Assembly: GCF_900102515.1 (NCBI RefSeq)
Contig: NZ_FMVS01000009.1
Coordinates: forward strand, 99,182 to 163,181
Length of the DNA: 64,000 nt
Direction: 5' to 3'
DNA from: Butyrivibrio sp. INlla14
GTDB taxonomy: Bacteria > Bacillota > Clostridia > Lachnospirales > Lachnospiraceae
Part shown: piece after piece, positions 8,151-17,020 of the stretch
Numbering within the stretch: the first letter of the stretch is position 1
Layout of the letters: each line of letters begins with the position of its first letter
Position numbers and translations under genes: made by a program
Notes under the pieces: generated by a model
Databases searched by the model: none
What the model was told of the DNA's origin: nothing
Seen by the model: the letters and a program-made list of their open reading frames with translations, nothing else

Positions 8151-9008
8151 ATGGATTTTCTTTTTGATTTTAACAGAACAACTTTACACATGCCCACCAT
8201 AAGATTTTTCGATGTGCTTGAAATCTTTATCATAGCATTTCTTGTATATCACATTTTGGTATGGGCCAAGGATACAAGACTATGGTCTCTTCTAAAAGGG
8301 GTCATAGTTATTGTTGTGTTTATACTTATTGCAGCTATTTTCAATATGACCACTATTTTGTGGATTGTTGAAAAGGTAGTAGGAATAGCCATCACTGCTA
8401 TGGTCGTTATATTGCAGCCTGAGCTTAGAAAGGCACTTGAGGAATTGGGACGAAAGAACTTTATATCGAATTTCTTTACCATCGGAGATGGCAGAGTAGA
8501 AGAGAGATTCTCAGATAAAACTTTGAATGAGATCACAAGAGCCTGCGTAGAGATGGGGAAGGTGAGAACAGGAGCTCTTATTGTTATTGAGCAGAGCCAC
8601 CCTCTTACTGAGTTTGAGAGAACAGGAATTGATGTGGATGGAATAGTAACAAGCCAGCTCCTTATCAATATTTTTGAACACAATACACCTCTTCATGATG
8701 GTGCAGTTATCATCAGAGGCAACAGGATAACTTCAGCCACATGTTATCTTCCTCTTTCAGACAATATGGGGATTGGTAAGGATCTTGGAACAAGACATCG
8801 TGCAGGTATCGGTGTATCAGAGGCAACAGACGCCCTTGTTATCATAGTATCTGAGGAAACGGGCAAGATCAGTGTTGCCTATGAAGGAGAACTTGAGAGA
8901 GCTGTTGACAGTGACAGACTTCGAGAGAGGCTTAGAGTTATTCAGAACAAGCACAAGACAGATGCTCCTGTCAAGCATTTTGCCAGAAAGGCCAGGGCTA
9001 GGAAATGA
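8151..9008 (+). CDS. cdaA: Diadenylate cyclase CdaA (c-di-AMP synthase)
   Basis: A 285-residue membrane-bound enzyme that joins two ATP into cyclic di-AMP, the messenger for potassium, osmotic and cell-wall control. Three N-terminal membrane helices (about residues 20-92) are followed by the DAC domain. The catalytic DGA motif is in TPLHDGAVIIRG (about 179-190) and the ATP-binding RHRAG motif is in GTRHRAGIGVSE (about 213-224). The length is normal. cdaR overlaps its end by 4 bp and glmM follows, the conserved cdaA-cdaR-glmM operon in which both partners modulate CdaA activity. Confidence 0.97.
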   Translation: MDFLFDFNRTTLHMPTIRFFDVLEIFIIAFLVYHILVWAKDTRLWSLLKGVIVIVVFILIAAIFNMTTILWIVEKVVGIAITAMVVILQPELRKALEELGRKNFISNFFTIGDGRVEERFSDKTLNEITRACVEMGKVRTGALIVIEQSHPLTEFERTGIDVDGIVTSQLLINIFEHNTPLHDGAVIIRGNRITSATCYLPLSDNMGIGKDLGTRHRAGIGVSEATDALVIIVSEETGKISVAYEGELERAVDSDRLRERLRVIQNKHKTDAPVKHFARKARARK

Positions 9009-10288
9009 AGAAATTAACAGCCAACTGGGGATTGAAACTGGCATCACTGATATTTGCAGTAATAGTGTGGTTTTTGGTAACTAATATCAATGACCCTATC
9101 ACTTCAGTTAGATACACCAATATCCCGGTAACTATCAAGAATGGAAACCTGATAACTGACAAGGGTCAGGTTTATACAATACTGGATGGCAGTGATACGA
9201 TAAGCTCTGTGGCTATTTACGCTCCAAGAGCTGTGATAGATTCGCTCAGCCCCAGTAACATAGTTGCTACTGCTGATATTCAGAATCTGTCCAGTCTCAA
9301 TACTGTTAAGATTGATGTGACTACCAACAAGTATGTTGATAAGATTCAGAATTATTCTCTTAGTTCAGATGTGGTCAAATTGAACGTTGAGAGAAAGGCC
9401 AGCAAGAGCCTTGCTCTTAGTGCCTCGACTTCCGGAACAGTAGCTGATGGCTATGTTATAGGTGATGTTACTACAGAGCAGAATATGGTCAGGATAAGTG
9501 GACCAGAGTCCTTTGTAAACAGTGTAGTGAAGGCTTCTGTTGACGTAGATGTAACAGGCTTTACATCAAACATCGGTACTGATGCGGATATAGTTCTGTA
9601 TGATGCTGAGGGTAATGCTCTAGATATAGCTCAGTCCGGTGTATCTATGAACATAAGGACTGTAAGGGTCAACATTCAGATTCTGGAGACCAAGTATGTT
9701 CCTGTCAGGTATATAGTCAAGGGTGAACCGGCAACTGGATATGCTCTTACAGGGCAGATAGATTCTACTCCTGATGAAGTATTGGTTGCAGGCAGGAGCA
9801 GCGCAATATCTTCCATTGACGAACTGATCGTAGAAGATGATAGTCTTGATGTAGCTGGACTTACAGCTAATCTTACTACTTCGGTTGATCTATCCAGTGC
9901 GCTTCCTTCAGGAATCAGCTTTGGAGACAGTGATTTTAATGGTACAGCTTCTGTAGTAGTGTATATTGGTCCGGTCGTTGAGAAAACTTTTGATATCAGC
10001 ACCGATAAGATATCAATTGACGGTTCAGTAGACGGATTTGATGTTTATATCGATGATAGTGAGTATACTCAGGTGTCCTTGACACTTCAGGGACTTAGGA
10101 GCAATATAGATGCGGTAAAAGAGTCAGATATTACTGGTTCAGTCAGCATAAGTGATCTAATGACAGCCAATAATCTGACAGAGCTAAAGGCCGGAACCTA
10201 TGATGGTTACATCTCCTGGAAACTGCCAGAAGGTGTATATGTTAAATCGGCAGTTAGTGCTTATGTTACTGTAAAAGAAAAGGAATAA
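9005..10288 (+). CDS. cdaR: CdaR, YbbR-domain regulator of CdaA
   Basis: A 427-residue membrane-anchored protein with one N-terminal membrane helix (about residues 9-26). A long extracytoplasmic part is made of about four YbbR repeats, recognisable by recurring proline/glycine beta patterns such as VRYTNIPVTIKNGNL and VRYIVKGEPATGYAL. CdaR binds the membrane part of CdaA and adjusts c-di-AMP output. Its ATG overlaps the cdaA stop as ATGA, so the two are translationally coupled. It lies 13 bp ahead of glmM. Confidence 0.93.
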   Translation: MKKLTANWGLKLASLIFAVIVWFLVTNINDPITSVRYTNIPVTIKNGNLITDKGQVYTILDGSDTISSVAIYAPRAVIDSLSPSNIVATADIQNLSSLNTVKIDVTTNKYVDKIQNYSLSSDVVKLNVERKASKSLALSASTSGTVADGYVIGDVTTEQNMVRISGPESFVNSVVKASVDVDVTGFTSNIGTDADIVLYDAEGNALDIAQSGVSMNIRTVRVNIQILETKYVPVRYIVKGEPATGYALTGQIDSTPDEVLVAGRSSAISSIDELIVEDDSLDVAGLTANLTTSVDLSSALPSGISFGDSDFNGTASVVVYIGPVVEKTFDISTDKISIDGSVDGFDVYIDDSEYTQVSLTLQGLRSNIDAVKESDITGSVSISDLMTANNLTELKAGTYDGYISWKLPEGVYVKSAVSAYVTVKEKE

Positions 10289-10301
10289 AGAGGTTTTATT
10301 T

Positions 10302-11651
10302 ATGAGTAGATTATTTGGAACAGATGGTGTAAGAGGTGTAGCCAATGATGAGCTTACTCCACTTCTTGCAATGCAGCTTGGACAGGCAGGAGCGTATGTG
10401 CTTTCAAAAGAAGTTAATCACAGACCTACTATCATGGTTGGCTGCGATACTAGACTTTCAGGAGATATGCTATCGAGTGCTCTTATGGCGGGGGCATGTT
10501 CTGTCGGAGCTGATGTAGTAAATGTTGGAGTAATTCCTACACCTGCTGTGGCCTATCTTACTAGGAAATACAGAGTGGATGCAGGTGTTGTTATTTCTGC
10601 TTCCCACAATCCTATGGAATTCAACGGAATCAAATTCTTTGATGGCAATGGATTCAAACTTCCAGATGCTATGGAGGATGAGATAGAAGAGCTTATCAGA
10701 AACAACATGGAAGGCGTTAAGATGCCTACAGGAGCTGGAGTTGGTAAGATCAAGAATCGTACAGATGCAAGAGAAGAGTACATCAACCACAATTTAAATG
10801 CCGTTGATATTAATCTTTCCGGAATGAAGGTTGTAATGGACTGTGCAGAAGGCGCATCTTTCTATACTTCTGTCGAGGCTATAAGACAGCTTGGTGCAGA
10901 GGTTGTAGTGATCCACAATAATCCGGATGGAACCAATATCAATGCTAACTGTGGCTCAACTCATATGGAAGAACTTATGGGAAGAGTAGTTACTGAGAAG
11001 GCTAACATTGGACTTGCCTTTGACGGCGATGCTGATAGATTCCTTGCTGTTGATGAGAATGGCAAAATGGTAGATGGCGATGAGATCATGGCTATCATCG
11101 GTAAATTTATGAAGGACAATGGCAGACTCAAGAAAGACACTATTGTTGCTACAGTAATGAGTAATCTTGGATTTTTCAAGATGGGTGATAGAGAAGGCAT
11201 CAAGATTGAAAAAACTAAGGTTGGAGACAGATATGTACTTGAGCATATGAAAGAGATTGGAGCTAATCTCGGTGGTGAGCAGTCAGGACATATTATTTTC
11301 CTGGATGATAATACTACTGGAGATGGACTTTTGTCAGCGCTTCATCTTTTAGAGGTAATGGTTTCCACAGGCAAGCCTCTTTCAGAGCTTGCAAAGGTTA
11401 TGGAAGTAATGCCTCAGGCACTTGTTAATGCTCACGTTCCAACACACAAGAAGGATTCTTATATGGAGTATCCTGAGATTGCTGGTGCAATTGCAAATCT
11501 TGAGAAACAGTTTGCAGGCGATGGAAGAGTTCTTATAAGGCCTTCAGGAACAGAGCCACTTGTACGAGTTATGATCGAAGGTAAGAATCAGGAGCAGATC
11601 GAAGAGGAAGCAAAGAAGCTTGCAAAGCTCATCGAGGAGGTTATGCTTTAA
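10302..11651 (+). CDS. glmM: Phosphoglucosamine mutase GlmM
   Basis: A 449-residue cytoplasmic enzyme converting glucosamine-6-phosphate to glucosamine-1-phosphate for UDP-GlcNAc and cell-wall synthesis. It starts with the family N-terminus MSRLFGTDGVRGVAN. The phosphoserine loop is VISASHNPMEFNGIK (active Ser near residue 101), the Mg-binding loop is AFDGDADRF (about 240), and the phosphate-binding loop near the C-terminus is RPSGTEPLVRVM. Full length. In the cda operon GlmM also binds and restrains CdaA. GAGG lies 9 bases before the ATG, and the HPr gene starts within its stop codon. Confidence 0.97.
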   Translation: MSRLFGTDGVRGVANDELTPLLAMQLGQAGAYVLSKEVNHRPTIMVGCDTRLSGDMLSSALMAGACSVGADVVNVGVIPTPAVAYLTRKYRVDAGVVISASHNPMEFNGIKFFDGNGFKLPDAMEDEIEELIRNNMEGVKMPTGAGVGKIKNRTDAREEYINHNLNAVDINLSGMKVVMDCAEGASFYTSVEAIRQLGAEVVVIHNNPDGTNINANCGSTHMEELMGRVVTEKANIGLAFDGDADRFLAVDENGKMVDGDEIMAIIGKFMKDNGRLKKDTIVATVMSNLGFFKMGDREGIKIEKTKVGDRYVLEHMKEIGANLGGEQSGHIIFLDDNTTGDGLLSALHLLEVMVSTGKPLSELAKVMEVMPQALVNAHVPTHKKDSYMEYPEIAGAIANLEKQFAGDGRVLIRPSGTEPLVRVMIEGKNQEQIEEEAKKLAKLIEEVML

Positions 11652-11914
11652 TGGTAAGCCAGAAGGTAGTAATTACAAACCCTACAGGACTTCATTTAAG
11701 ACCTGCAGGCAATCTGTGTAAGGTAGCTATGAACTATAAGTCACATATTACTTTTAGCTATGGTGAGAATACAGCTAATGCTAAGAGTGTTCTGAGCGTC
11801 TTAGGTGCTTGCATAAAGTGCGGAGATGAGTTGGAATTCAGGTGTGAGGGCCCAGATGAGCAGGAGGCAATGGATGCTCTTGTTCAGGCCATTGAAAGTG
11901 GACTGGGTGAGTAA
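11651..11914 (+). CDS. HPr-family phosphocarrier protein
   Basis: An 87-residue HPr-fold protein. His15 sits in the active-site motif TGLHLRPAG, where the PTS enzyme I phosphorylates HPr, and Ser46 is in NAKSVLSVLGA, the HPr-kinase site used in Gram-positive catabolite control. Both key residues are present, so it is not a Crh-type protein, which lacks the histidine. The position is unusual: its ATG overlaps the glmM stop by one base, and no enzyme I or other PTS gene is nearby. It could be the main HPr or a paralogue devoted to linking carbon status to amino-sugar supply. Confidence 0.88.
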   Translation: MVSQKVVITNPTGLHLRPAGNLCKVAMNYKSHITFSYGENTANAKSVLSVLGACIKCGDELEFRCEGPDEQEAMDALVQAIESGLGE

Positions 11915-11934
11915 AACAAAAAAGGGGAAGATGA

Positions 11935-13131
11935 ATGAAGAGATTTAAAGCTTTTGTTTTGGCGGGAATAACAGCTTCAATGCTTATTGGCTGTGGTAAA
12001 TCAAGCGATGATGCTGTAGTTGGTATCAGTATTGAGAAGCTTGAAGACATAGCTCCAGTTGTTGAGGCAACAACAGAGGTTTCTGAAGAAGTTGTTAATG
12101 AGGATGAACCACCACGTGAAGGAATGGTCAGAAGCTATTTTACAAACGAGTGGGTTGATGAATCTGTTAATACAACAAGGCCTTTGGCTGTAATGTATCC
12201 TATCAACAAGGAGGCACAGCCACAGTACGGACTTAGCAATGTGTCAGTATTCTATGAGATCATGGAAGAAGGCAGCATGAGCCGTCAGATGGGTATCGTT
12301 CAGGACTGGGAAAATCTTGAGAGAATCGGTAATGTAAGAAGTATCCGTGACTATTTTGTATATGCTGCTCTCGAGTATGATCCTGTAATCATTCACTACG
12401 GCGGTCCAGAGCTTTATGTAAGCGGTATTCTTACAGGTAAGACAAGACCCAATAAGGTTGATGATGTAGATAACTTAAATGGTGTTGGTGGTAAGGCAAT
12501 GGGACCAGATTATGGTGCATTCTTCAGAGTTCCTGAGGGAAGTACCTCTGAGCACACAGCTTTCACAGATGGTTCACATGTAAAGGCTGCTATTGATAAG
12601 GCAGGATTTTCACTTACACACAGGGCTGAATATTTCCAGGAGGGTTCACATTTTACTTTCACAGGTTATTCAAACCCTAATACTCTTGATGCATATGCTG
12701 ATGCAGTAGAAGCAACAGATATTGACATGTCTGGCTGCTACCCTGTTACCAAGTCAGCTCTTACATATGATCCAGAAAAAGAGGTATATCTTAAGACTCT
12801 TTACGGGTCAGCTCAGAAGGATGCCATCACAGGTGAACAGCTTGCTTTTGCCAATGTAGTCATCCAGAGAACTTATCATGAGGTTCGTGACAGTAACGGA
12901 TATCTTGCTTATCAGATGCATGACAAGACAAGAGATGGTTACTATCTTACAAAGGGCAAGATGATCCATGTTACTTGGGAAAAGACATCAGACTACGAAC
13001 CAACCAAGTACTACGATGACAATGGAGAAGAGGTTGTATTCAATACAGGAAAGACTATGATCTTTGTCATTCAGGAAAAGGGCGGTTCATTCTCAACCTT
13101 TAAGGTTAATGGGACAGAGTACGCTGATTAA
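11935..13131 (+). CDS. DUF3048-type lipoprotein (YerB-like)
   Basis: A 398-residue exported lipoprotein. The signal sequence ends in the lipobox LIGC with the lipidated Cys20. An acidic, low-complexity linker (about residues 40-65) precedes the folded domain. The domain pattern (RPLAVMYPINKEAQPQYGLSNVSVFYEIMEEG, then VRSIRDYFVYAALEYDPVIIHYGGP) matches the DUF3048 family, which includes Bacillus YerB; its biochemical role is not established. GGGGAAG precedes the ATG. It follows the HPr gene by 20 bp and ends with a small hairpin, so it is the likely last gene of the cda operon. Confidence 0.85.
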   Translation: MKRFKAFVLAGITASMLIGCGKSSDDAVVGISIEKLEDIAPVVEATTEVSEEVVNEDEPPREGMVRSYFTNEWVDESVNTTRPLAVMYPINKEAQPQYGLSNVSVFYEIMEEGSMSRQMGIVQDWENLERIGNVRSIRDYFVYAALEYDPVIIHYGGPELYVSGILTGKTRPNKVDDVDNLNGVGGKAMGPDYGAFFRVPEGSTSEHTAFTDGSHVKAAIDKAGFSLTHRAEYFQEGSHFTFTGYSNPNTLDAYADAVEATDIDMSGCYPVTKSALTYDPEKEVYLKTLYGSAQKDAITGEQLAFANVVIQRTYHEVRDSNGYLAYQMHDKTRDGYYLTKGKMIHVTWEKTSDYEPTKYYDDNGEEVVFNTGKTMIFVIQEKGGSFSTFKVNGTEYAD

Positions 13132-13147
13132 TGAATTGTATTTACTG

Positions 13148-13178
13148 CGGACGGCAGAAATGCCGTCCGTTCTGTTCA
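13148..13178 (+). terminator. Possible terminator after DUF3048 gene
   Basis: The 9-bp GC-rich stem CGGACGGCA / TGCCGTCCG (13148-13156 with 13161-13169) has the stable loop GAAA and is followed by TTCTGTTC, a weak U-tract. It lies 16 bp after the stop codon. Confidence 0.7.
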
Positions 13179-13206
13179 AAAAGAAATGATTTAAGGAAGG
13201 CATTTT

Positions 13207-14082
13207 ATGGATAAGATTATTGTTACAGGCTGTAATGGTCAGCTTGGAAGAGCAATCAATAAGGAACTTTGCACAAATAGTAACATTGAGATAATTAATA
13301 CAGATGTGTTTCAGGGAGATGGAATTACTCCTCTTGATATAACAAATGTTGATGCTGTAGTAAACCTTGCAAGGAAAATCAAACCTGCAGCTATTATCAA
13401 CTGCGCTGCGTATACTGCTGTTGACAAGCAGGAATCCGATGTTGATCTGTCTTATAAGATAAATGCCATTGGACCTAGAAACCTTGCTATTGCAGCTACA
13501 GAAGTGGGAGCCAAACTCGTACACGTGTCAACTGACTACGTATTTGAGGGTAATGGAACAAGACCATATATAGAGTTTGATAAGACTGGCCCTGTCAGTG
13601 TATATGGCAAAACAAAGCTTGCCGGAGAAGAATTAGTCAAGCAGTTTGCAGATAAATACTTTATTGTAAGAACTGCATGGCTTTATGGTGATGGCAAGAA
13701 CTTTGTAAAGACAATGCTCTCTCTTTCAGAGAAGATGGATGAGATCAGTGTTGTAATGGACCAGCAGGGAACACCTACAAGCGCCAAAGAGCTCGCTAAG
13801 GCTATATGCTATCTTTTCCCTACAGATAATTTTGGAACATTCCATGGAACTTGCGAAGGAAGCACAAACTGGGCTGACTTTACAGATGAGATTTTCAGAA
13901 TTGCCGGAAAGAGCACTAAGGTTAATCATGTTACTACCAGAGAATACCTTGAGAAAAATCCTCAGGCTGCTCCTAGACCTGCCTACAGTATTCTTGAAAA
14001 CTATATGCTTAAGCTTACATCTGACTATATGTTTGCAGATTGGCACGATGCGATAGAAGAGTATTTGAAAGAACTTCTGTAA
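13207..14082 (+). CDS. rfbD: dTDP-4-dehydrorhamnose reductase family protein (RmlD-like)
   Basis: A 291-residue short-chain reductase of the RmlD family, which makes dTDP-L-rhamnose from the 4-keto sugar with NADPH. The Rossmann start VTGCNGQLGRAI (residues 5-16), the STDYVFEG segment (about 108-115) and the catalytic YGKTK (about 133-137) are all present. GGAAGG precedes the ATG. The partner genes rfbA, rfbB and rfbC are not in this window, so the dTDP-sugar precursor must come from elsewhere, or the protein may reduce a related sugar. RmlD-family fold is certain; rhamnose specificity is likely. Confidence 0.85.
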   Translation: MDKIIVTGCNGQLGRAINKELCTNSNIEIINTDVFQGDGITPLDITNVDAVVNLARKIKPAAIINCAAYTAVDKQESDVDLSYKINAIGPRNLAIAATEVGAKLVHVSTDYVFEGNGTRPYIEFDKTGPVSVYGKTKLAGEELVKQFADKYFIVRTAWLYGDGKNFVKTMLSLSEKMDEISVVMDQQGTPTSAKELAKAICYLFPTDNFGTFHGTCEGSTNWADFTDEIFRIAGKSTKVNHVTTREYLEKNPQAAPRPAYSILENYMLKLTSDYMFADWHDAIEEYLKELL

Positions 14083-14097
14083 CAGAGGTAGGAAAGT

Positions 14098-14568
14098 TTG
14101 GAGAATTATATGCAGTATATTTATGAGATACTTAGTAATAAGATACTTATCGCATCATTTTTTGGCTGGCTTTCAGCACAGTTTTTAAAGACTATTATTT
14201 ATATACTTGTAAATAAAGAATTTAATGCGGAAAGACTTCTTGGAGATGGCGGAATGCCAAGTTCACATTCAGCTACAGTAATGGCTCTTGTTACATCAAC
14301 AGCATTTTATTATAGCTTCAGTAGCTTTGAGTTTGCAGTTTCTGCAATTATGGCTCTTATCGTTATGCATGATGCTATGGGTGTCAGAAGAGAAACTGGA
14401 ATTCAGGCTAAGGTCATAAACAATATGATGGAATGGTTTCAGGAGATGAATAGCGATATTCCAGTAGAACAGAAGCTAAAAGAGTTTGTCGGACATACAC
14501 CACTTCAGGTTTTCTTTGGCGCAATCCTTGGAATAGTGATAGGTATAGTGGTTTGCAACTTTTTATGA
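14098..14568 (+). CDS. Divergent PAP2 family membrane protein (YuiD-like)
   Basis: A 156-residue membrane protein of the divergent PAP2 (DUF212) family. The key pattern is GGMPSSHSATVMAL (about residues 51-64), resembling the phosphatase motif of PAP2 acid phosphatases. Further on are HDAMGVRRETGIQAKVIN and the C-terminal GHTPLQVFFGAILGIVIG, with about four membrane segments in all. A polyprenyl-phosphate phosphatase role is conceivable but unproven. The start is uncertain: a TTG at 14098 follows GAGGTAGGA, while an in-frame ATG at 14110 has GGAG six bases ahead and is equally plausible. Confidence 0.85.
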   Translation: MENYMQYIYEILSNKILIASFFGWLSAQFLKTIIYILVNKEFNAERLLGDGGMPSSHSATVMALVTSTAFYYSFSSFEFAVSAIMALIVMHDAMGVRRETGIQAKVINNMMEWFQEMNSDIPVEQKLKEFVGHTPLQVFFGAILGIVIGIVVCNFL

Positions 14569-14594
14569 TTTTTTGATGCGGGGGCAATTAGTAC

Positions 14595-16397
14595 ATGCTA
14601 TCTGTTGTACTTATTTGGATATATGTTTTAATCACAACTTATTTGACGGGGTTTGCTTTTCTTAAGTTTGTAACATCGCTTGAGTGTATGCATTCGCAGA
14701 AAGGCAGTAAGGGAACCTACAAGAAATATAATACACATTTCAGGGCGAGCTTTATAGTAGCTGGTCTTGTGGTTAATACAGTTTACGCTGAACTTTTTAG
14801 TATCTTTGCAGGCGTTGGTATTGCTGCAAATGTACTTATGATTGCGTTCTGTGTACTTATTGCAGTTTATTACAGAGAGGAACTGATTGGCGACTTTATT
14901 GATGTGAGTCGCCTTTTTGTAACTGGTTATACAGGATACTACTATCTTTTGATCTTTCTTATAATGGCCTATGGAACATCACATGGGTTAATGCATTACG
15001 ACTCAGATTTATATCATGCGCAGGCAATCCACTGGATAGAAGATTATGGCGTTATTAAGGGGCTTGGAAATCTTCATGTCCGTTTGGCTTATAATAGCGC
15101 TTCCTTCGCATTATCAGCGCTCTATAGTATGAGCTTTATAACAGGACAATCCTTCCATGTTATGGCTGGCTTTTGTGCTCTGATGCTAGCCTGGCAATGT
15201 CTTGATCTAAAGGATATCGTAAGGAGAGGTCATCCAATAATATCTGATTTTGCAAGAATAATGGGCATATACTATCTGTTCATGGTGTTTGATGAAATAG
15301 TAGCCCCAGCATCAGATTATTTCCTATCAACATTTATATTTTATATTGTAATAAGGTGGCTTGATATGAATGTCAAGCATGAGCGCTCTTATGTGCCTTA
15401 CATCATGTTGTCACTTCTTGGGGTATATGCTGTTACTATTAAACTCTCAGCTGCTCCGATACTGATACTTGCGATCATCCCGATATACAGACTCTTATCA
15501 GGTAAAAATCCAGGCAAAAGAAAAGCGCTTTTGATCTCAGTATTATTAGCTTTTATAATTGCAATCCCATATTTTATCAGGAATCTGATAATATCGGGCT
15601 GGCTGGTCTACCCGGTAACAGCCATAAACCTCTTTGGTGTAGATTGGAAGATCCCTAAGGGAATTGCCGATTATGATGCCAAGGAGATCAAGGTTTATGG
15701 CAGAGGATTTACTGATGTTGAGACTTATGGTGATATGCCCTTAAGTCAGTGGCTTCCGCAGTGGTTTGCAGGTATTCATGGACTAAACAAGATCATGGTG
15801 ATACTTGATATAGCAGCTATAGCAATCTACCTTGTTTGCCTGGTGTATTTCTTTGCTGTCGCAATCAACAAAAAGACAGAGTTTGGAAAGAAAAAGGTAT
15901 TTAACATAAGTCGCCATAGCATGCTAAATTTTGCTGATTTTATTACTATTAGCACTACCATGGTTGTATGCCTTTTATTCTGGTTATTTACGGCACCACT
16001 TATAAGATATGGAGAGGTCTATGTTTGCCTTACCTTTGCAATTATCTTTGGAAGACTGCTTGTCCGTGGTTTTAATCTACTTGATGCTGATGGCATATTT
16101 GCAAAGAGACTAATCGCTATAACTGCCATCATAATAGCTGTATGGGTAGGATATAAAGGTGTAAATGTGGTCAAAGAGGATATGCCAAGGTTTAATCCGG
16201 ATTATCTATTAGTTCAGCAGGATTATGGCAGGTATGAAGCAGATACTTTCCAAATATCGGGAATGACATTCTATTATCCAGTTGAAGGAGACAGGATAGG
16301 ATATGATCTTTTCCCTTCTGCTCCTAAGAACATGGATGGAGAAATTGAATTTAGAGGTTATGATATTTTCAGTGGTTTCATGCCATTGAAAAATTAG
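14595..16397 (+). CDS. Large polytopic membrane protein, possible GT-C-like
   Basis: A 600-residue protein with about 12-14 hydrophobic helices and a short hydrophilic C-terminal part (about 530-600). The loop after an early helix (MHYDSDLYHAQAIHWIEDYG, about residues 133-152) carries acidic residues in the position where GT-C glycosyltransferases bind polyprenyl-linked sugars. That placement, and the neighbouring glycan genes, are the only hints to function. It resembles a conserved membrane family often annotated only as a hypothetical protein; I cannot assign it firmly. GGGGG lies about 10 bases before the ATG. Confidence 0.7.
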   Translation: MLSVVLIWIYVLITTYLTGFAFLKFVTSLECMHSQKGSKGTYKKYNTHFRASFIVAGLVVNTVYAELFSIFAGVGIAANVLMIAFCVLIAVYYREELIGDFIDVSRLFVTGYTGYYYLLIFLIMAYGTSHGLMHYDSDLYHAQAIHWIEDYGVIKGLGNLHVRLAYNSASFALSALYSMSFITGQSFHVMAGFCALMLAWQCLDLKDIVRRGHPIISDFARIMGIYYLFMVFDEIVAPASDYFLSTFIFYIVIRWLDMNVKHERSYVPYIMLSLLGVYAVTIKLSAAPILILAIIPIYRLLSGKNPGKRKALLISVLLAFIIAIPYFIRNLIISGWLVYPVTAINLFGVDWKIPKGIADYDAKEIKVYGRGFTDVETYGDMPLSQWLPQWFAGIHGLNKIMVILDIAAIAIYLVCLVYFFAVAINKKTEFGKKKVFNISRHSMLNFADFITISTTMVVCLLFWLFTAPLIRYGEVYVCLTFAIIFGRLLVRGFNLLDADGIFAKRLIAITAIIIAVWVGYKGVNVVKEDMPRFNPDYLLVQQDYGRYEADTFQISGMTFYYPVEGDRIGYDLFPSAPKNMDGEIEFRGYDIFSGFMPLKN

Positions 16398-16486
16398 TAA
16401 AGAAATTCTAAACAAATGATAAGAACCTAAAAAAAGAATAAAAAAGTCTAAAAAAGCGTTAATTTATCACGCTTAAGCTTCGAAAT

Positions 16487-16522
16487 AAAGTATCATACTA
16501 GTAGGGAAAGAGGTGATACTTT
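16487..16522 (+). promoter_or_regulatory. Inverted repeat enclosing the ribosome binding site of the CAP gene
   Basis: AAAGTATCA (16487-16495) and TGATACTTT (16514-16522) form a perfect 9-bp inverted repeat. The loop holds the ribosome binding site GAGG (16510-16513), and the ATG begins at the next base after the stem. The left arm is also part of the small palindrome AGTATCATACT (16489-16499). This could be an mRNA structure that gates translation, or a repressor operator. The rest of the 125-bp gap is A-rich and shows no convincing promoter. Confidence 0.55.
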
Positions 16523-16960
16523 ATGAAGAAAGCATTTGCGATTTGGTTAGCTTTTTTGATGGTATCGATGATCTTAACACCAGTAACTGCCAGAGCGTCC
16601 AGTGAAGAGGATGTTCTTGATCTGATGAATTCTGTGAGGGAATCTGCAGGGCTTGATGCTTTCACAATGGATTCAGATTTGCAGGAAGTTGCCTATGTGC
16701 GGGCAGAGGAGTGTGCAGAGAAGTTTTCTCATACTCGTCCTAATGGGCAGGCCTGGTATACAGTATCAAATCTCACTAAGGGCGAGAATCTTGCTCATGC
16801 AAGAAACTTTAATCAGCAGAAGCCAGAAAATGTGGTCTATGCCTGGACATTAAGTAAAGGGCATTATGCAAACCTGGTGAGAGGGAGCTTTTCCTCAGTA
16901 GGAATTGCATATTATGTTGCCGATAACGGCGATACATATATTGCTTGTGAATTTAAATAA
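16523..16960 (+). CDS. Secreted CAP/SCP-domain protein
   Basis: A 145-residue exported protein. The signal peptide (MKKAFAIWLAFLMVSMILT, cleavage probably after ARA-S near residue 26) is followed by a compact CAP domain. Domain marks are VLDLMNSVRESAGL, RAEECAEKFSHTRPNG with the conserved His, WTLSKGHYANLV with the second His, and SVGIAYYVADNG...YIACEF. CAP proteins in bacteria are extracellular, of mostly unknown activity. The domain is close to minimal and stands alone without wall anchors. It is likely monocistronic: a structured leader precedes it and a terminator follows. Confidence 0.9.
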   Translation: MKKAFAIWLAFLMVSMILTPVTARASSEEDVLDLMNSVRESAGLDAFTMDSDLQEVAYVRAEECAEKFSHTRPNGQAWYTVSNLTKGENLAHARNFNQQKPENVVYAWTLSKGHYANLVRGSFSSVGIAYYVADNGDTYIACEFK

Positions 16961-16979
16961 AAATGATCATAAAAATATA

Positions 16980-17010
16980 CCCGGAAGAATGATTTCTTCC
17001 GGGTTTTCCT
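16980..17010. terminator. Bidirectional terminator between CAP gene and fcl
   Basis: A perfect 10-bp stem CCCGGAAGAA / TTCTTCCGGG (16980-16989 with 16994-17003) with loop TGAT is followed by TTTTCCTTT on the plus strand. On the minus strand, after GTATA, a T-run follows. It separates two convergent genes and can serve both. Confidence 0.9.
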
Positions 17011-17020
17011 TTGCTTAATT

